Assembly: GCF_000812665.2 (NCBI RefSeq)
Contig: NZ_CP014327.1
Location: 1,319,501 to 1,383,500, forward strand
Source: Falsihalocynthiibacter arcticus
GTDB lineage: Bacteria; Pseudomonadota; Alphaproteobacteria; Rhodobacterales; Rhodobacteraceae
DNA length: 64,000 nt
Reading direction: 5' to 3'
Shown: positions 21,160-29,767 of the stretch, piece after piece
How positions within the stretch are numbered: the first letter of the stretch is position 1
Layout: each line of letters begins with the position of its first letter
Notes under the pieces: generated by a model
Database searches by the model: none
Seen by the model: the letters and a program-made list of their open reading frames with translations, nothing else
What the model was told of the DNA's origin: nothing
Translations under genes and position numbers: made by a program

Positions 21160-21260
21160 TGATGGTATCCTCACAGATATAAGCCCTTCGTTGGGGAAGG
21201 GTGTCCCACGGATCGAGATAGAGGGCTTCAATGACTGGCGCAAGCCGCTAAATTGCGCTA
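21160..21260 (-). promoter_or_regulatory. Probable serC leader RNA with two mutually exclusive hairpins
   Basis: The transcribed minus strand ahead of serC contains CGCCAGTCATTGAAGCCCT, then CCGTGGGACACCCTTCC, then GAAGGGCTTATAT. CCCTTC (complement of 21196-21201) can pair with GAAGGG (21184-21189) over a short loop. Alternatively AAGCCCT (21222-21228) can pair for 7 bases with AGGGCTT (21181-21187). Both use the same AGGG bases, so only one can form. A conserved serC leader motif (Rfam 'serC', reported by the Corbino et al. survey of alphaproteobacterial leaders) sits exactly here in related bacteria, and the GTGGGACAC segment matches my memory of it. The ligand, if any, is unknown. The match was not computed. 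Confidence 0.6.
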
Positions 21261-21314
21261 ATTCGCGGTTAGTCACACAAATTTACCGCGCAATATCCAC
21301 TATCGGAAACTTCC

Positions 21315-22193
21315 ATGTATATAGCCACGCTCCTTACCTGCCCCACTTCTCCCACGCTTAGCCGCGAGACCGTTGAATCCCTGCGAAATGCTTGGGGTGG
21401 GGGCGATGCTATTTGGCTTTCTGTTGGCGAAGCGGCGGAGTTTGTCGTTGCGGATATGCCGCTAAACCTATGGGAAGTTTGGGAAAACCTTCAGTCCATG
21501 GGGGTGGATTTGATCGTGCAGCCGCGCGCAAATCGCGTGAAGAGAATGCTGCTCGCCGATATGGACAGCACGATGATCGAGCAAGAATGCATCGACGAAT
21601 TGGCCGATGAAGCCGGCGTTGGCCCGCGTGTTGCTGACATTACGGCGCGCGCAATGAACGGTGAGTTGGACTTTGACGGCGCTTTGCGCGAGCGCGTGGG
21701 CTTGCTCAAGGGACTCGACGAATCCGTCATCGATCAGGTTTTGGAAACACGCATTACCTTGATGCCCGGTGGCCCCGTTCTTCTCGCAACCATGAAGGCA
21801 AACGGCGCTTATGCTGCCCTCGTTTCGGGTGGGTTTACCGCCTTTACCGCCAAGGTCGCGGCCACGCTAGGGTTCGACGAAAATCGCGCGAACACCCTTA
21901 TTATCAAGGACGGAAAGCTTAGTGGCGAGGTGGGAACACCCATTCTTGGACGGCAGGCAAAAGTCGACGCACTTGAACAAATCACTACCCGTTTGGGGAT
22001 TTCGGAAACGGATGTCCTTGCTGTCGGGGATGGTGCGAACGATCTTGGGATGCTGGGCCGCGCGGGTTCTGGGGTTGCTCTGCATGCCAAACCGACGGTT
22101 GCCGCCCAATGTGATGTTCGCATTAACCACGGTGATTTGACGGCGCTACTTTACCTCCAAGGCTATGCCAAAACTGATTTTGTAGATGTTTGA
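21315..22193 (+). CDS. serB: Phosphoserine phosphatase
   Basis: Last step of serine synthesis, a HAD-superfamily phosphatase of 292 residues. HAD motif I is LLADMDSTMIEQECIDEL (nucleophile and acid/base Asp near residue 80), motif II is the Ser in LVSGGFTAF, and motif IV is AVGDGANDLGML. The roughly 75-residue N-terminal part is the short regulatory region of many SerB proteins. It is divergent from serC, so both arms of the pathway start from the same 155-base intergenic region. The stop lies eight bases inside the next gene. Confidence 0.95.
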   Translation: MYIATLLTCPTSPTLSRETVESLRNAWGGGDAIWLSVGEAAEFVVADMPLNLWEVWENLQSMGVDLIVQPRANRVKRMLLADMDSTMIEQECIDELADEAGVGPRVADITARAMNGELDFDGALRERVGLLKGLDESVIDQVLETRITLMPGGPVLLATMKANGAYAALVSGGFTAFTAKVAATLGFDENRANTLIIKDGKLSGEVGTPILGRQAKVDALEQITTRLGISETDVLAVGDGANDLGMLGRAGSGVALHAKPTVAAQCDVRINHGDLTALLYLQGYAKTDFVDV

Positions 22194-22944
22194 AGTCACC
22201 TATGAGGTCCTTGCGCTCCTGATCCTTGCGGGTTTCTTTGCAGGGTTTATCGATGCGATTGCAGGGGGCGGCGGCCTGATCACAGTGCCGGTTCTATTGA
22301 TTGCTGGAGCCTCGCCAATTGAGGCGCTTTCAACCAACAAAGTGCAGGGCGTATTTGGCGCAGCGACCGCCGCCTTGTCCTATGCGCGGGCGGGCCAAGT
22401 CTCGCTGCGAGAGCAGATATTCCCAGCAATCATTGCCTTTTTCGCCTCTGCCGCGGGCGCGTTCATGGTCTCGTTTCTACCGGTTTACTTGATCCGTTTT
22501 ATCCTGCCTATCCTCATGGTTGGCATCGCCCTTTTCTTTGCGTTCAAGCCCGGTCTGGATGATTTTGATCGCACAAGGCGTATGTCGGTTCCGGTTTTTA
22601 CGGCCACGATGATTCCGCTTGTTGCGGCATATGACGGGTTGCTTGGGCCAGGGACAGGATCGTTTTTTATGATCGCCTTTGTGACTTTGGGAGGCTACGG
22701 AATTCTTAAAGCAACGGCGCATACGAAGTTGCTAAATTTCGCCTCAAACCTCGGCGCAATCGTGGCGTTTTCCATGGTGGCAACGCCGTGGTGGTTTACC
22801 GGATTGGCCATGGGCGCGGCGCAAATTGCGGGCGCAACCTGCGGCGCGGCGCTGGCGGTGAAGATCGGAGCACGCGTCATAAAACCCCTTTTGGTTATCA
22901 CATCAGCGACGCTGGCGGCCAAATTGCTTTGGGATTTACTCTAA
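22186..22944 (+). CDS. TSUP family (TauE/SafE) membrane transporter
   Basis: A 252-residue inner-membrane protein with about eight hydrophobic segments. The opening AGFFAGFIDAIAGGGGLITVPVLL and the second repeat PGTGSFFMIAFVTLGGYGILKATAHTKLLNFASN are the paired motifs of the sulfite-exporter TauE/SafE (TSUP/DUF81) family, which moves sulfur-containing or small organic anions. The ATG overlaps the serB stop by eight bases, so it is translationally coupled to serB, but a functional link to serine is only inference. Its end overlaps the convergent asparaginase gene by four bases. Confidence 0.9.
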   Translation: MFEVTYEVLALLILAGFFAGFIDAIAGGGGLITVPVLLIAGASPIEALSTNKVQGVFGAATAALSYARAGQVSLREQIFPAIIAFFASAAGAFMVSFLPVYLIRFILPILMVGIALFFAFKPGLDDFDRTRRMSVPVFTATMIPLVAAYDGLLGPGTGSFFMIAFVTLGGYGILKATAHTKLLNFASNLGAIVAFSMVATPWWFTGLAMGAAQIAGATCGAALAVKIGARVIKPLLVITSATLAAKLLWDLL

Positions 22945-23936
22945 GCGAAAGCTGCGCCCGGCCGAATCCATGCCGCCTCAATGCCCCGCCTGTTTAACTG
23001 CGGCGCATTCATCCGCTTCAGCGTGGCGGGGTGGTTGGCATCCAACACACCAAGCTTCACCAAAATCGCGGCAATGGCGCATTCACTCGCCCGCGTCGCA
23101 CCATCGGTAATTTTTAGCGCGATCCCAAGTTTCTGCTCTGGGAGAATGGCAACAAAAACACCGTCTGCGCCGGTTTTTACGGCGACTTTATGGTCCATCG
23201 CTCGCATCAATTCGGTACAGGCTCGGGTTTCGCCCGCCACAAGCTCAGGGTAGGTGCGCATGGCTGTGACAAGTTTGGCTGCCGCTGTTTCGCGCGTGCC
23301 TTGGCCTTCGCGTGCGGTCGCGAAAAACGCCATTGCGCGGGCTAACCCGTGAACCGATGTCGCGTAATTTGGTGCGCTGCATCCATCGATGCCATATCCG
23401 GGACTGGTCACGCCTGTAACTTCTTCAAAAGCGGTCTTAATTGAGGTTTGGACGGGATGGTTTGGATCGATATATTCCGCATCCCCGCCGATATGTTTGT
23501 TCAACGTCAAGAAACCCGCGTGTTTTCCTGAGCAATTGTTGTGTAGCTGACAGGGGGATTCATGTTCCAGAATTAAACGTGTTCTTTCGGCGTCATCCTG
23601 TGACGGCTGCGGGCCACAGCGTAAATCATCGTCACTTAGGCCCAAACCGGACAACCACTTTTTAACACGTGTGGTGTGGATCGAGGCGCCTTGGTGGCTG
23701 GCACAGGAGAGTGCGAGTTGTTCTTGGGTAAGGTTTGCGGCCTCGGCGGCGCCACTTTCCATCAAGGGGAGTGCTTGGATCATTTTGCAAGAACTGCGCG
23801 GGAAAATGATCTGCTCAGGGTCGCCCCACGCATTCACAATCGCACCAGATTCGTCGCAAACCACGGCGTGTCCCATGTGATAAGATTCGAGAATTCCGCC
23901 GCGCCAGAGTTCGGCCATTTGGATTGGGGATGTCAT
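22941..23936 (-). CDS. Asparaginase II family protein
   Basis: A 331-residue protein of the Asparaginase_II (PF06089) family, as studied in Rhizobium etli, unrelated in fold to E. coli AnsA/AnsB. Signatures are ELWRGGILESYHMGHAVVCDESG at the N-terminus, the SSCKMIQALP region, SCASHQG, HNNCSGKHAGFLT and YGIDGCSAPNYATSV. There is no signal peptide, so it is probably cytoplasmic, hydrolysing asparagine to aspartate. It is convergent with the TSUP gene and starts about 200 bases from the IalB-like gene on the other strand. Confidence 0.88.
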   Translation of the reverse strand: MTSPIQMAELWRGGILESYHMGHAVVCDESGAIVNAWGDPEQIIFPRSSCKMIQALPLMESGAAEAANLTQEQLALSCASHQGASIHTTRVKKWLSGLGLSDDDLRCGPQPSQDDAERTRLILEHESPCQLHNNCSGKHAGFLTLNKHIGGDAEYIDPNHPVQTSIKTAFEEVTGVTSPGYGIDGCSAPNYATSVHGLARAMAFFATAREGQGTRETAAAKLVTAMRTYPELVAGETRACTELMRAMDHKVAVKTGADGVFVAILPEQKLGIALKITDGATRASECAIAAILVKLGVLDANHPATLKRMNAPQLNRRGIEAAWIRPGAAFA

Positions 23937-24137
23937 ATTTAGCTTCCTTGAATTCCGTCATCTGGTCGCGCGCGCAGTTTTGAGCAATTTTCCGCCAACG
24001 GGGCTTTTAAAATCCGTTCGCTTTACGCTAAAGTACGCTTATCGAGAATAAAAACTCAGGACCAGTGCAAAAGTCATCCTATAGAGTGACGACAGTCTTG
24101 GAAAATTGAGGCAAAACAGCTGGAGGCTGTGAACAGT

Positions 24138-24677
24138 ATGAAATCACTATTTACAAAAACACACGGCATTGTTTTTGGACTACTTGCGTGTGTTGCTTTT
24201 GGAACAAGTGCAGGTGCCCAAGAATCCACGAATCGTGTGGCGGCAAACACCGATTGGAGTGTGTTTGTTGAGGATGACCCCACCGAATGTTGGGCCGTGT
24301 CCGCGCCTAAGAGCACCAAAAACACCAAAGATGGTCGGGATGTGGCCGTTCGTAGAAGCGACATTTTGCTTTATGTAACGTATCGCCCGGGGTCTGCGGT
24401 AACTTCGGAAATATCGTTCACGGGCGGCTATCCCTTCGCGGATGGCTCGATCGTGACTGTCAAAGTTGGCGAAACCACGTTCGATTTTTTCACCACCAAA
24501 GAGAACGCGTGGCCCGCAACCTCTGGGGATGACGCGAAAATTATCGGTGCCATGAAGCGCGGTGCCGATGCTGTTGTGACAGGTCGCTCGTCGCGTGGAA
24601 CGCAAACCCAAGACACGTTTAGCCTGCTTGGATTTACTGCGGCCATTGATGAAGCCGAAAAACGGTGTGGTTCCTAA
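24138..24677 (+). CDS. Invasion-associated locus B (IalB) family protein
   Basis: A secreted protein of about 179 residues. A signal peptide ends around ...SAGA-QES, and the mature part reads DWSVFVEDDPTECWAVSAP, then VAVRRSDILLYVTYRPG, typical of the IalB family (PF06776), named from Bartonella but widespread in free-living alphaproteobacteria, where the role is unclear. The ATG at 24138 is preferred: GGAGG at 24122-24126 is 11 bases away, whereas the in-frame GTG at 24129 is too close. Two cysteines of the mature protein could form a disulfide. It is followed by a clear terminator, so it is transcribed alone. Confidence 0.85.
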   Translation: MKSLFTKTHGIVFGLLACVAFGTSAGAQESTNRVAANTDWSVFVEDDPTECWAVSAPKSTKNTKDGRDVAVRRSDILLYVTYRPGSAVTSEISFTGGYPFADGSIVTVKVGETTFDFFTTKENAWPATSGDDAKIIGAMKRGADAVVTGRSSRGTQTQDTFSLLGFTAAIDEAEKRCGS

Positions 24678-24718
24678 CTCGAGATTATCGAGAGGATTTT
24701 ACAACTGGACGTAATTGC

Positions 24719-24742
24719 GGATTCGCTCGTTTGAGCGAATCC
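24719..24742 (+). terminator. Terminator after the IalB-like gene
   Basis: GGATTCGCTC (24719-24728), loop GTTT, GAGCGAATCC (24733-24742): a perfect 10-base stem 40 bases after the stop, followed by TTTGG. The T tract is short. Confidence 0.75.
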
Positions 24743-24801
24743 TTTGGCATTCCGATAGATTCCCTGTATAGACCCGCCTTCGTCCCCGTCTGGAGAGTGA
24801 A

Positions 24802-26001
24802 ATGACCGATCCAATTGTGCCTGTCTCAAAAGCTGTAACACCCGATATCCTGACCTTGCCGCGCAAAGACGCGCCGAGCGAGAAGGTGAATCTTGTAGGC
24901 TTAACGCGACCTGCTTTGCAGGACGCGCTGATTGCCATCGGGACCAAAGAAAAACAGGCGAAAATGCGGGCCGGTCAGGTCTGGCAGTGGATCTATCAAA
25001 AAGGCGTGCGTGACTTTGCTCTGATGAGTAACCTCGCTAAAGACTATCGCGAACTTTTGGCGGCAACCTGTGAAATTCGGATACCCGAAGTTGTGACCAA
25101 GCAGGTTTCCGAGGATGGAACGCGCAAATACCTCGTGCGGATTGCGGGCGGCCATGAAGTCGAGATCGTTTATATTCCCGAGGAAAATCGCGGCACCCTT
25201 TGTGTGAGTTCGCAAGTTGGTTGCACGCTGACCTGTACGTTCTGTCATACAGGCACGCAAAAATTGGTGCGCAATCTGTCGCCCGCTGAAATTATTGGCC
25301 AAGTCTTGGTCGCGCGGGATGATTTGGGCGAATGGCCCAAACTTGGCGTGCCAAACCCGCCTGAAGCACGGCTTTTGTCGAACCTCGTTTTGATGGGCAT
25401 GGGCGAGCCGCTTTATAATTTTGAAAACGTGCGCGATGCGATGAAAATTGCGATGGATCCCGAGGGTATTTCCCTGTCGCGCCGTCGTATCACGCTGTCC
25501 ACTTCTGGAGTGGTTCCCGAAATTTGGCGCACGGCCGAGGAAATTGGCTGCCAACTTGCGGTGTCTTTCCACGCGACAACCGATGAGGTGCGCGACGTTT
25601 TGGTGCCGATCAACAAACGCTGGAATATTGAAGCCTTGCTAGATGCGCTGCGGGCCTATCCCAAGGTCAGTAATTCCGAGCGCATTACTTTTGAATATGT
25701 GATGCTCAAAGGGGTGAATGATTCCGACGAAGACGCCCATCGTTTGATGAAGCTGATCGAGGGAATTCCTGCGAAAATCAATCTCATCCCCTTCAATCCA
25801 TGGCCCGGTGCCCCCTATGAACGCAGCTCGAACAACCGCATTCACGCCTTTGCGGATATTGTTCACAACGCGGGATATTCATCGCCTATTCGTCGTCCCC
25901 GTGGCGAAGACATCATGGCCGCTTGTGGTCAGTTGAAGTCGGAAACCGAACGCGTGCGTAAAAACAAAAAGCAGATCGCAAGAGAAGCTGGTTTAAGCTG
26001 A
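24802..26001 (+). CDS. rlmN: Dual-specificity rRNA/tRNA (adenine-C2)-methyltransferase RlmN
   Basis: A radical-SAM enzyme that methylates C2 of A2503 in 23S rRNA and A37 in some tRNAs. The radical-SAM cluster motif CxxxCxxC is in [15 protein letters not shown]; the reaction also uses a C-terminal Cys, seen in DIMAACGQL near residue 375. [13 protein letters not shown] and [16 protein letters not shown] are family blocks. At 399 residues it carries a slightly long N-terminus (about 30 residues before the VNLVGLTR start of homology), common in alphaproteobacteria. GAGAGTG precedes the ATG. It is monocistronic and convergent with the LOG gene across a terminator. Confidence 0.95.
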   Translation: MTDPIVPVSKAVTPDILTLPRKDAPSEKVNLVGLTRPALQDALIAIGTKEKQAKMRAGQVWQWIYQKGVRDFALMSNLAKDYRELLAATCEIRIPEVVTKQVSEDGTRKYLVRIAGGHEVEIVYIPEENRGTLCVSSQVGCTLTCTFCHTGTQKLVRNLSPAEIIGQVLVARDDLGEWPKLGVPNPPEARLLSNLVLMGMGEPLYNFENVRDAMKIAMDPEGISLSRRRITLSTSGVVPEIWRTAEEIGCQLAVSFHATTDEVRDVLVPINKRWNIEALLDALRAYPKVSNSERITFEYVMLKGVNDSDEDAHRLMKLIEGIPAKINLIPFNPWPGAPYERSSNNRIHAFADIVHNAGYSSPIRRPRGEDIMAACGQLKSETERVRKNKKQIAREAGLS

Positions 26002-26005
26002 AAAT

Positions 26006-26027
26006 AGGGCGACCTGAGGGCCGCCCT
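26006..26027. terminator. Bidirectional terminator between rlmN and the LOG gene
   Basis: AGGGCG (26006-26011) pairs with CGCCCT (26022-26027), with further CC/GG pairing towards the loop. It lies within the 35-base gap between the two convergent stops, with AAAA on the left side (T tract for the minus strand). Confidence 0.65.
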
Positions 26028-26036
26028 AACTTGGAA

Positions 26037-26882
26037 CTAGCGCCCCGGAACGCTCTTGCGTTTCGCGGTCTTTTCCCAGCCTTCCATAACTTCGATGGCT
26101 TCTGCCGCCGTATCCACAAACTGGAACAGCTTTAAATCCTGCTCGGAAATAGTTCCCGCCTCGGCAAGGGCTTCCCAATTGATGATTTTCTGCCAGAACG
26201 CTTTGCCAAACAACAGGAACGGGACGGGTTCCATGCGTCCCGTTTGAATGAGGGTCAGGGCCTCAAAAGTTTCATCCAGAGTACCAAACCCACCCGGGAA
26301 AACCACGATCGCGCTGGCACGCATCAAGAAGTGCATTTTGCGAATGCCGAAATAGTGGAAGTTGAAGCAAAGCTCGGGCGTGACATATTCGTTGGGGGCT
26401 TGCTCAAACGGTAAAACAATATTGAGGCCAATCGAGCGCCCGCCAGCATCAGCGGCACCACGGTTTCCGGCTTCCATCACACCAGGACCACCGCCTGTGA
26501 CCACGACATTATCGCGGCCCCCAGTTTCCATAGACTTCAACGTCAATATCCGCGCAAATTCGCGGGCTTCGTCGTAAAATTCCGAAAGATCGGCGAGCGT
26601 TTTGGTGCGCGCCGTGTGTTTTTTGGCGGGTTCTGGAATCCGCGCGCCGCCAAACATGACGACGGTGGAGTCGATGCCCTGCTCATCTAGCATCATTTCG
26701 GGTTTGAGTAATTCAAGCTGTAATCGAACGGGTCGAAGCTCTTCGCGGCACATGAAATCATGGTCGTCAAAGGCCAACCGATACGAGGGCGAGAGCGACT
26801 GCGGCGTGTCTGGCGTGTGGTGCGATTGCTCGCGGTCTTGATGGCTGTCGCGAAACGGGTGGCGGCGGCTGTCTTCATTCAT
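26037..26882 (-). CDS. LOG family protein (TIGR00730, cytokinin-riboside 5'-monophosphate phosphoribohydrolase-like)
   Basis: A 281-residue Rossmann-like nucleotide hydrolase. The family motif PGGxGTxxE is seen as FPGGFGTLDE, with the upstream GGGPGVMEAGNRGAADAGG block, and both define LOG-type enzymes that cleave N-glycosidic bonds of nucleoside monophosphates (AMP or cytokinin nucleotides). The N-terminal 45 residues are charged and His/Arg-rich and not part of the fold. It is divergent from dapD (90 bases). The physiological substrate in bacteria is unclear. Confidence 0.88.
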   Translation of the reverse strand: MNEDSRRHPFRDSHQDREQSHHTPDTPQSLSPSYRLAFDDHDFMCREELRPVRLQLELLKPEMMLDEQGIDSTVVMFGGARIPEPAKKHTARTKTLADLSEFYDEAREFARILTLKSMETGGRDNVVVTGGGPGVMEAGNRGAADAGGRSIGLNIVLPFEQAPNEYVTPELCFNFHYFGIRKMHFLMRASAIVVFPGGFGTLDETFEALTLIQTGRMEPVPFLLFGKAFWQKIINWEALAEAGTISEQDLKLFQFVDTAAEAIEVMEGWEKTAKRKSVPGR

Positions 26883-26972
26883 GTTCCGTATCCTTTAACC
26901 TGCATTGCGCGTTTGTCCTTCTAGGTTTATATCCTTCGACCAACCAACGCCATACAGGAAGACGAAAACGCT

Positions 26973-27800
26973 ATGTCAAACGCACAATTAGAAAACGCCA
27001 TCGAAGCCGCTTGGGAAGCTCGCGACACGATCACCCCCGCTACAAAGGGTGAGCAACGCGATGCCATCGAAGACACATTGAATGCGCTAGATAGCGGTAA
27101 ATTACGAGTGGCAGAGCGTCAAGAAAATGGCGATTGGCACGTCAATCAATGGGCCAAGAAGGCCGTATTGTTGGGCTTTCGCATCAAAGACATGGAAGAA
27201 CAATCCGGCGGTCCACAAGGCGCAAGCTGGTGGGACAAAGTTGATAGCAAGTTTTTAGGGTGGGGTGAAAGCGAGTGGAAAACAGCTGGATTTCGCGCCG
27301 TACCAAACGCGATTGTGCGCAAATCTGCCTATATCGCGCCGGGCGTGGTTTTGATGCCATCGTTTGTAAATCTTGGGGCACACGTCGGCGAAGGCACCAT
27401 GGTTGATACATGGGCCACCGTTGGCTCCTGTGCGCAAATCGGCAAAAACGTGCACCTTTCTGGTGGTGTAGGCATCGGCGGTGTACTTGAGCCCATGCAA
27501 GCAGGTCCGACAATCATCGAAGATAATTGCTTTATTGGCGCGCGTTCGGAAGTTGTTGAAGGCTGTATCGTGCGCGAAGGCGCGGTTCTTGGCATGGGGG
27601 TTTTCATCGGCCAATCCACCAAAATCGTCGACCGCGAAACGGGCGAAATCATGTACGGCGAAGTGCCCCCTTACTCGGTCGTTGTTTCAGGCTCCTTGCC
27701 AAGCAAAAATGGCGTGAACCTCTATTGCGCCGTGATCGTGAAAACAGTGGATGAGCGCACGCGTTCCAAAACGGGCATCAACGAATTGCTCCGCGATTGA
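26973..27800 (+). CDS. dapD: 2,3,4,5-tetrahydropyridine-2,6-dicarboxylate N-succinyltransferase
   Basis: Transfers succinyl from succinyl-CoA to tetrahydrodipicolinate in the succinylase branch of lysine/meso-DAP synthesis. 275 residues, the usual length. The left-handed beta-helix hexapeptide repeats run from about 105 to 235 ([32 protein letters not shown], then [11 protein letters not shown]). The acyl-CoA-site and C-terminal block reads [16 protein letters not shown]. dapE, the later enzyme of the same branch, lies about 3.9 kb downstream on the same strand, separated by four unrelated genes. Confidence 0.96.
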   Translation: MSNAQLENAIEAAWEARDTITPATKGEQRDAIEDTLNALDSGKLRVAERQENGDWHVNQWAKKAVLLGFRIKDMEEQSGGPQGASWWDKVDSKFLGWGESEWKTAGFRAVPNAIVRKSAYIAPGVVLMPSFVNLGAHVGEGTMVDTWATVGSCAQIGKNVHLSGGVGIGGVLEPMQAGPTIIEDNCFIGARSEVVEGCIVREGAVLGMGVFIGQSTKIVDRETGEIMYGEVPPYSVVVSGSLPSKNGVNLYCAVIVKTVDERTRSKTGINELLRD

Positions 27801-27823
27801 TCCTTACGGTTCAATGAGAATTA

Positions 27824-27855
27824 GCGGTGGCGACCATTTATTGGGCTGCCACCGC
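27824..27855. terminator. Stem-loop between dapD and the DUF1330 gene
   Basis: GCGGTGGC (27824-27831) and GCCACCGC (27848-27855) form a perfect 8-base stem with a 16-base loop between convergent genes, followed by ACAATTTATT. A likely terminator for dapD. Confidence 0.55.
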
Positions 27856-27860
27856 ACAAT

Positions 27861-28151
27861 TTATTCAATACCTTCGACACTCACCAAGCGCGCGGAACTG
27901 CACCCATCTCGTATGTGTTTCAAGTTTTGATAGGTCTCGCCGTAGTAGAATTCTTCCCATGCTTTGTGCGACGGAAACTCCAGCAAGACAATCCTGCGTG
28001 GCTGCCAATCGCCTTCATAGGTTTTGAGATCGCCACCCCGCGCCAGATACTTTGCGCCAACACGTTCAAGTTCTGGTGAAACCCCCTTCATAAATACCTG
28101 ATATTGTTCAATGTCCGAGATTTCGACGTCGAAAATTACATAGGCCGCCAT
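27861..28151 (-). CDS. DUF1330 domain-containing protein
   Basis: A 96-residue protein of the dimeric alpha-beta barrel (ferredoxin-like) DUF1330 family: MAAYVIFDVEISDIEQYQVFM at the start, ARGGDLKTYEGDWQPRRIVLLEFPSHKAWEEFYYGETYQ in the middle. The conserved RGG, E-F-P-S and W...FY-x-S/G-x-Y elements are all there. The function of the family is not established; antibiotic-monooxygenase-like relatives suggest small-molecule binding. A single gene between convergent dapD and the divergent small gene at 28284. Confidence 0.85.
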   Translation of the reverse strand: MAAYVIFDVEISDIEQYQVFMKGVSPELERVGAKYLARGGDLKTYEGDWQPRRIVLLEFPSHKAWEEFYYGETYQNLKHIRDGCSSARLVSVEGIE

Positions 28152-28283
28152 ATGTCTGATCCCCGTGTTGGTTCGTTTCTGAAAATCGATAAGATGAGCT
28201 TAAGTGCTCAAGGCCAAATCGCGGAACTATAAATTTGAAAGGGAGAAGATTGACCGCATGCGCTGCGATTGTTAAGCGGAGGC

Positions 28284-28631
28284 ATGACACAAGACTCACA
28301 GCCCAAAAAACCAAAAACGCCTTCCCGCCAACAGGTCTATACTTTGCTCGTCGAAGTTGGACGCAGCGATAACGATGGTTTGCCCGCAAAGTCTACGGGG
28401 GCCGCATTAATGATCTATGCGAGTGGCGTAGATGAGGCCGAAGCCGTGCGCGAAACCGTCGCGATTTTGAAGCAGGCAGATATGGCACCGCTGGATGTGT
28501 CGGGCTATGGCACGCTTGACGAGCGCCTTGCCGAAGGGCATGATATATCCGACGATGAGCGCGCGTTGATGGCCCGAGCGAAGGCAGAAAACAGCGTAAT
28601 TGTCGTTCAATCAACACCTTTTTACGACTAG
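28284..28631 (+). CDS. Conserved-looking hypothetical protein, 115 residues
   Basis: Not recognised. The ATG at 28284 has GGAGG eight bases before it; an in-frame TTG 15 bases upstream is less likely. The protein is soluble, with a basic Pro/Lys N-terminus (about 1-16), then TLLVEVGRSDNDGLPAKSTGAAL, an acidic helix with VDEAEAVRETVAILKQADM, and LDERLAEGHDISDDERALM near residues 75-93. Alternating strand and helix character suggests a compact alpha/beta domain. It converges on the first Hint gene and overlaps it by four bases. Codon usage looks like its neighbours. Confidence 0.7.
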   Translation: MTQDSQPKKPKTPSRQQVYTLLVEVGRSDNDGLPAKSTGAALMIYASGVDEAEAVRETVAILKQADMAPLDVSGYGTLDERLAEGHDISDDERALMARAKAENSVIVVQSTPFYD

Positions 28632-29731
28632 CCCATAAGCGCCGATCTCAGGCTTAGCGCTTCATATGAGCGCAACAGCGGGCGGGCAAGGTTTAGATGG
28701 CGTGGCAATGTTCCGGCGGGCATTTTGGCCAGAAGAGTGGTTTGCAACAGTTCGGGATCATCGCAAATTGATCCTGTGTACAGGCTTTCGAGAGACCCGC
28801 CAGACACATCAATCACCTCGTGGTTATCCAAGAGCACTTGATAGTATTGGATAGCCGAGAACCTCGATTCCTTAAACGCTGTGCGGCCATTCACAAGATG
28901 GCGGGCTTCGACCAAAATTTCCTCTTCGCCAAACAAGTATTCCACCTCTGCGCCACCAACGAGGAGGCGCTGCTCTGGTGCCACAAGGAGATCATGCGTG
29001 AGGCCAAAATACGGAGCAGACAGGCGCAAGGGCTGAAAACTACCCTTGGTTGGTACGTGTCTACTCCCCACCCAGCGCACGATTTGTGGCCCATTATCGC
29101 GCGTGAGAATTTCATCGCCCACCCGCAGTCTTTCAATGGCTTTGGGACCACGCGGCGTCATGACGGGCGCACCCGCGGCGATCGTCGCGGCTAACCCGAC
29201 GGGCTCCACGCGGTCCGATATGCCAAAAAAAACGGTCGCCGAATCCGCACGGGTTGTTTGGCGCAAAACGGTTAGCCGTTCGACGATATGAATTGGGAAT
29301 TCGATGGCTGTGCGCTTCTCGGCCTGAACTAGAACCCCTTCGAGGAGGTTCTCAATCGTTAAGAGAGAACGTTGGTGCTTCATGTCCCAAGAGTAGGTGA
29401 TGCGCATACTGCGGTCGCGCATTGACGTCCCCGTTGCGACCGACATTGTTTGTCTATTCTGGCCGTTAACCATTTCCAGAACAGTTTGGCCCGTAGGGTC
29501 CAATCGAAGCGAAAATCTCTGGTTCCAGTCGCCGACTGCGGAGTATTCAAGGAGCACGATTTGCCCCGTGCGTTCCGCGCTAATTTCGACCTCAACAATA
29601 AGACTTCCAGTCGCTATTCCAGTTGGCGGGGACGTGCGGGCGAACACATTGTTGGTCCCCTGATCGCCCTTGGAAAGCTTGGGATCCATGAAGGCGCTAT
29701 TGGTGAAGTCGCAAAGGGCGAGCCAAGTCAT
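28628..29731 (-). CDS. Hint_2 domain protein lacking the catalytic Cys
   Basis: A 367-residue protein. Residues about 40-180 form a beta-rich (lectin/laminin-G-like) module (GSLIVEVEISAERTGQIVLLEYS), followed by a Hint domain beginning at about residue 190: AAGAPVMTPRGPKAIERLRVGDEILTRDNG, then QPLRLSAPYFG, LTHDLLVAPEQRLLVGG, and DNHEVIDVSGGSLESLYTG. Active Hint domains begin with Cys or Ser at the splice/cleavage residue, as in the neighbour (CFVAGTGI). Here the aligned position is Ala-Ala-Gly, so autoprocessing is unlikely. The B-block His (LTHDLLV) remains. It lies 36 bases downstream of the second Hint gene on the same strand, probably as one operon. There is no signal peptide. Confidence 0.8.
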   Translation of the reverse strand: MTWLALCDFTNSAFMDPKLSKGDQGTNNVFARTSPPTGIATGSLIVEVEISAERTGQIVLLEYSAVGDWNQRFSLRLDPTGQTVLEMVNGQNRQTMSVATGTSMRDRSMRITYSWDMKHQRSLLTIENLLEGVLVQAEKRTAIEFPIHIVERLTVLRQTTRADSATVFFGISDRVEPVGLAATIAAGAPVMTPRGPKAIERLRVGDEILTRDNGPQIVRWVGSRHVPTKGSFQPLRLSAPYFGLTHDLLVAPEQRLLVGGAEVEYLFGEEEILVEARHLVNGRTAFKESRFSAIQYYQVLLDNHEVIDVSGGSLESLYTGSICDDPELLQTTLLAKMPAGTLPRHLNLARPLLRSYEALSLRSALMG

Positions 29732-29767
29732 TTGGGGGCCTCGCGGTGGGAATAGGACCTTCGCATT

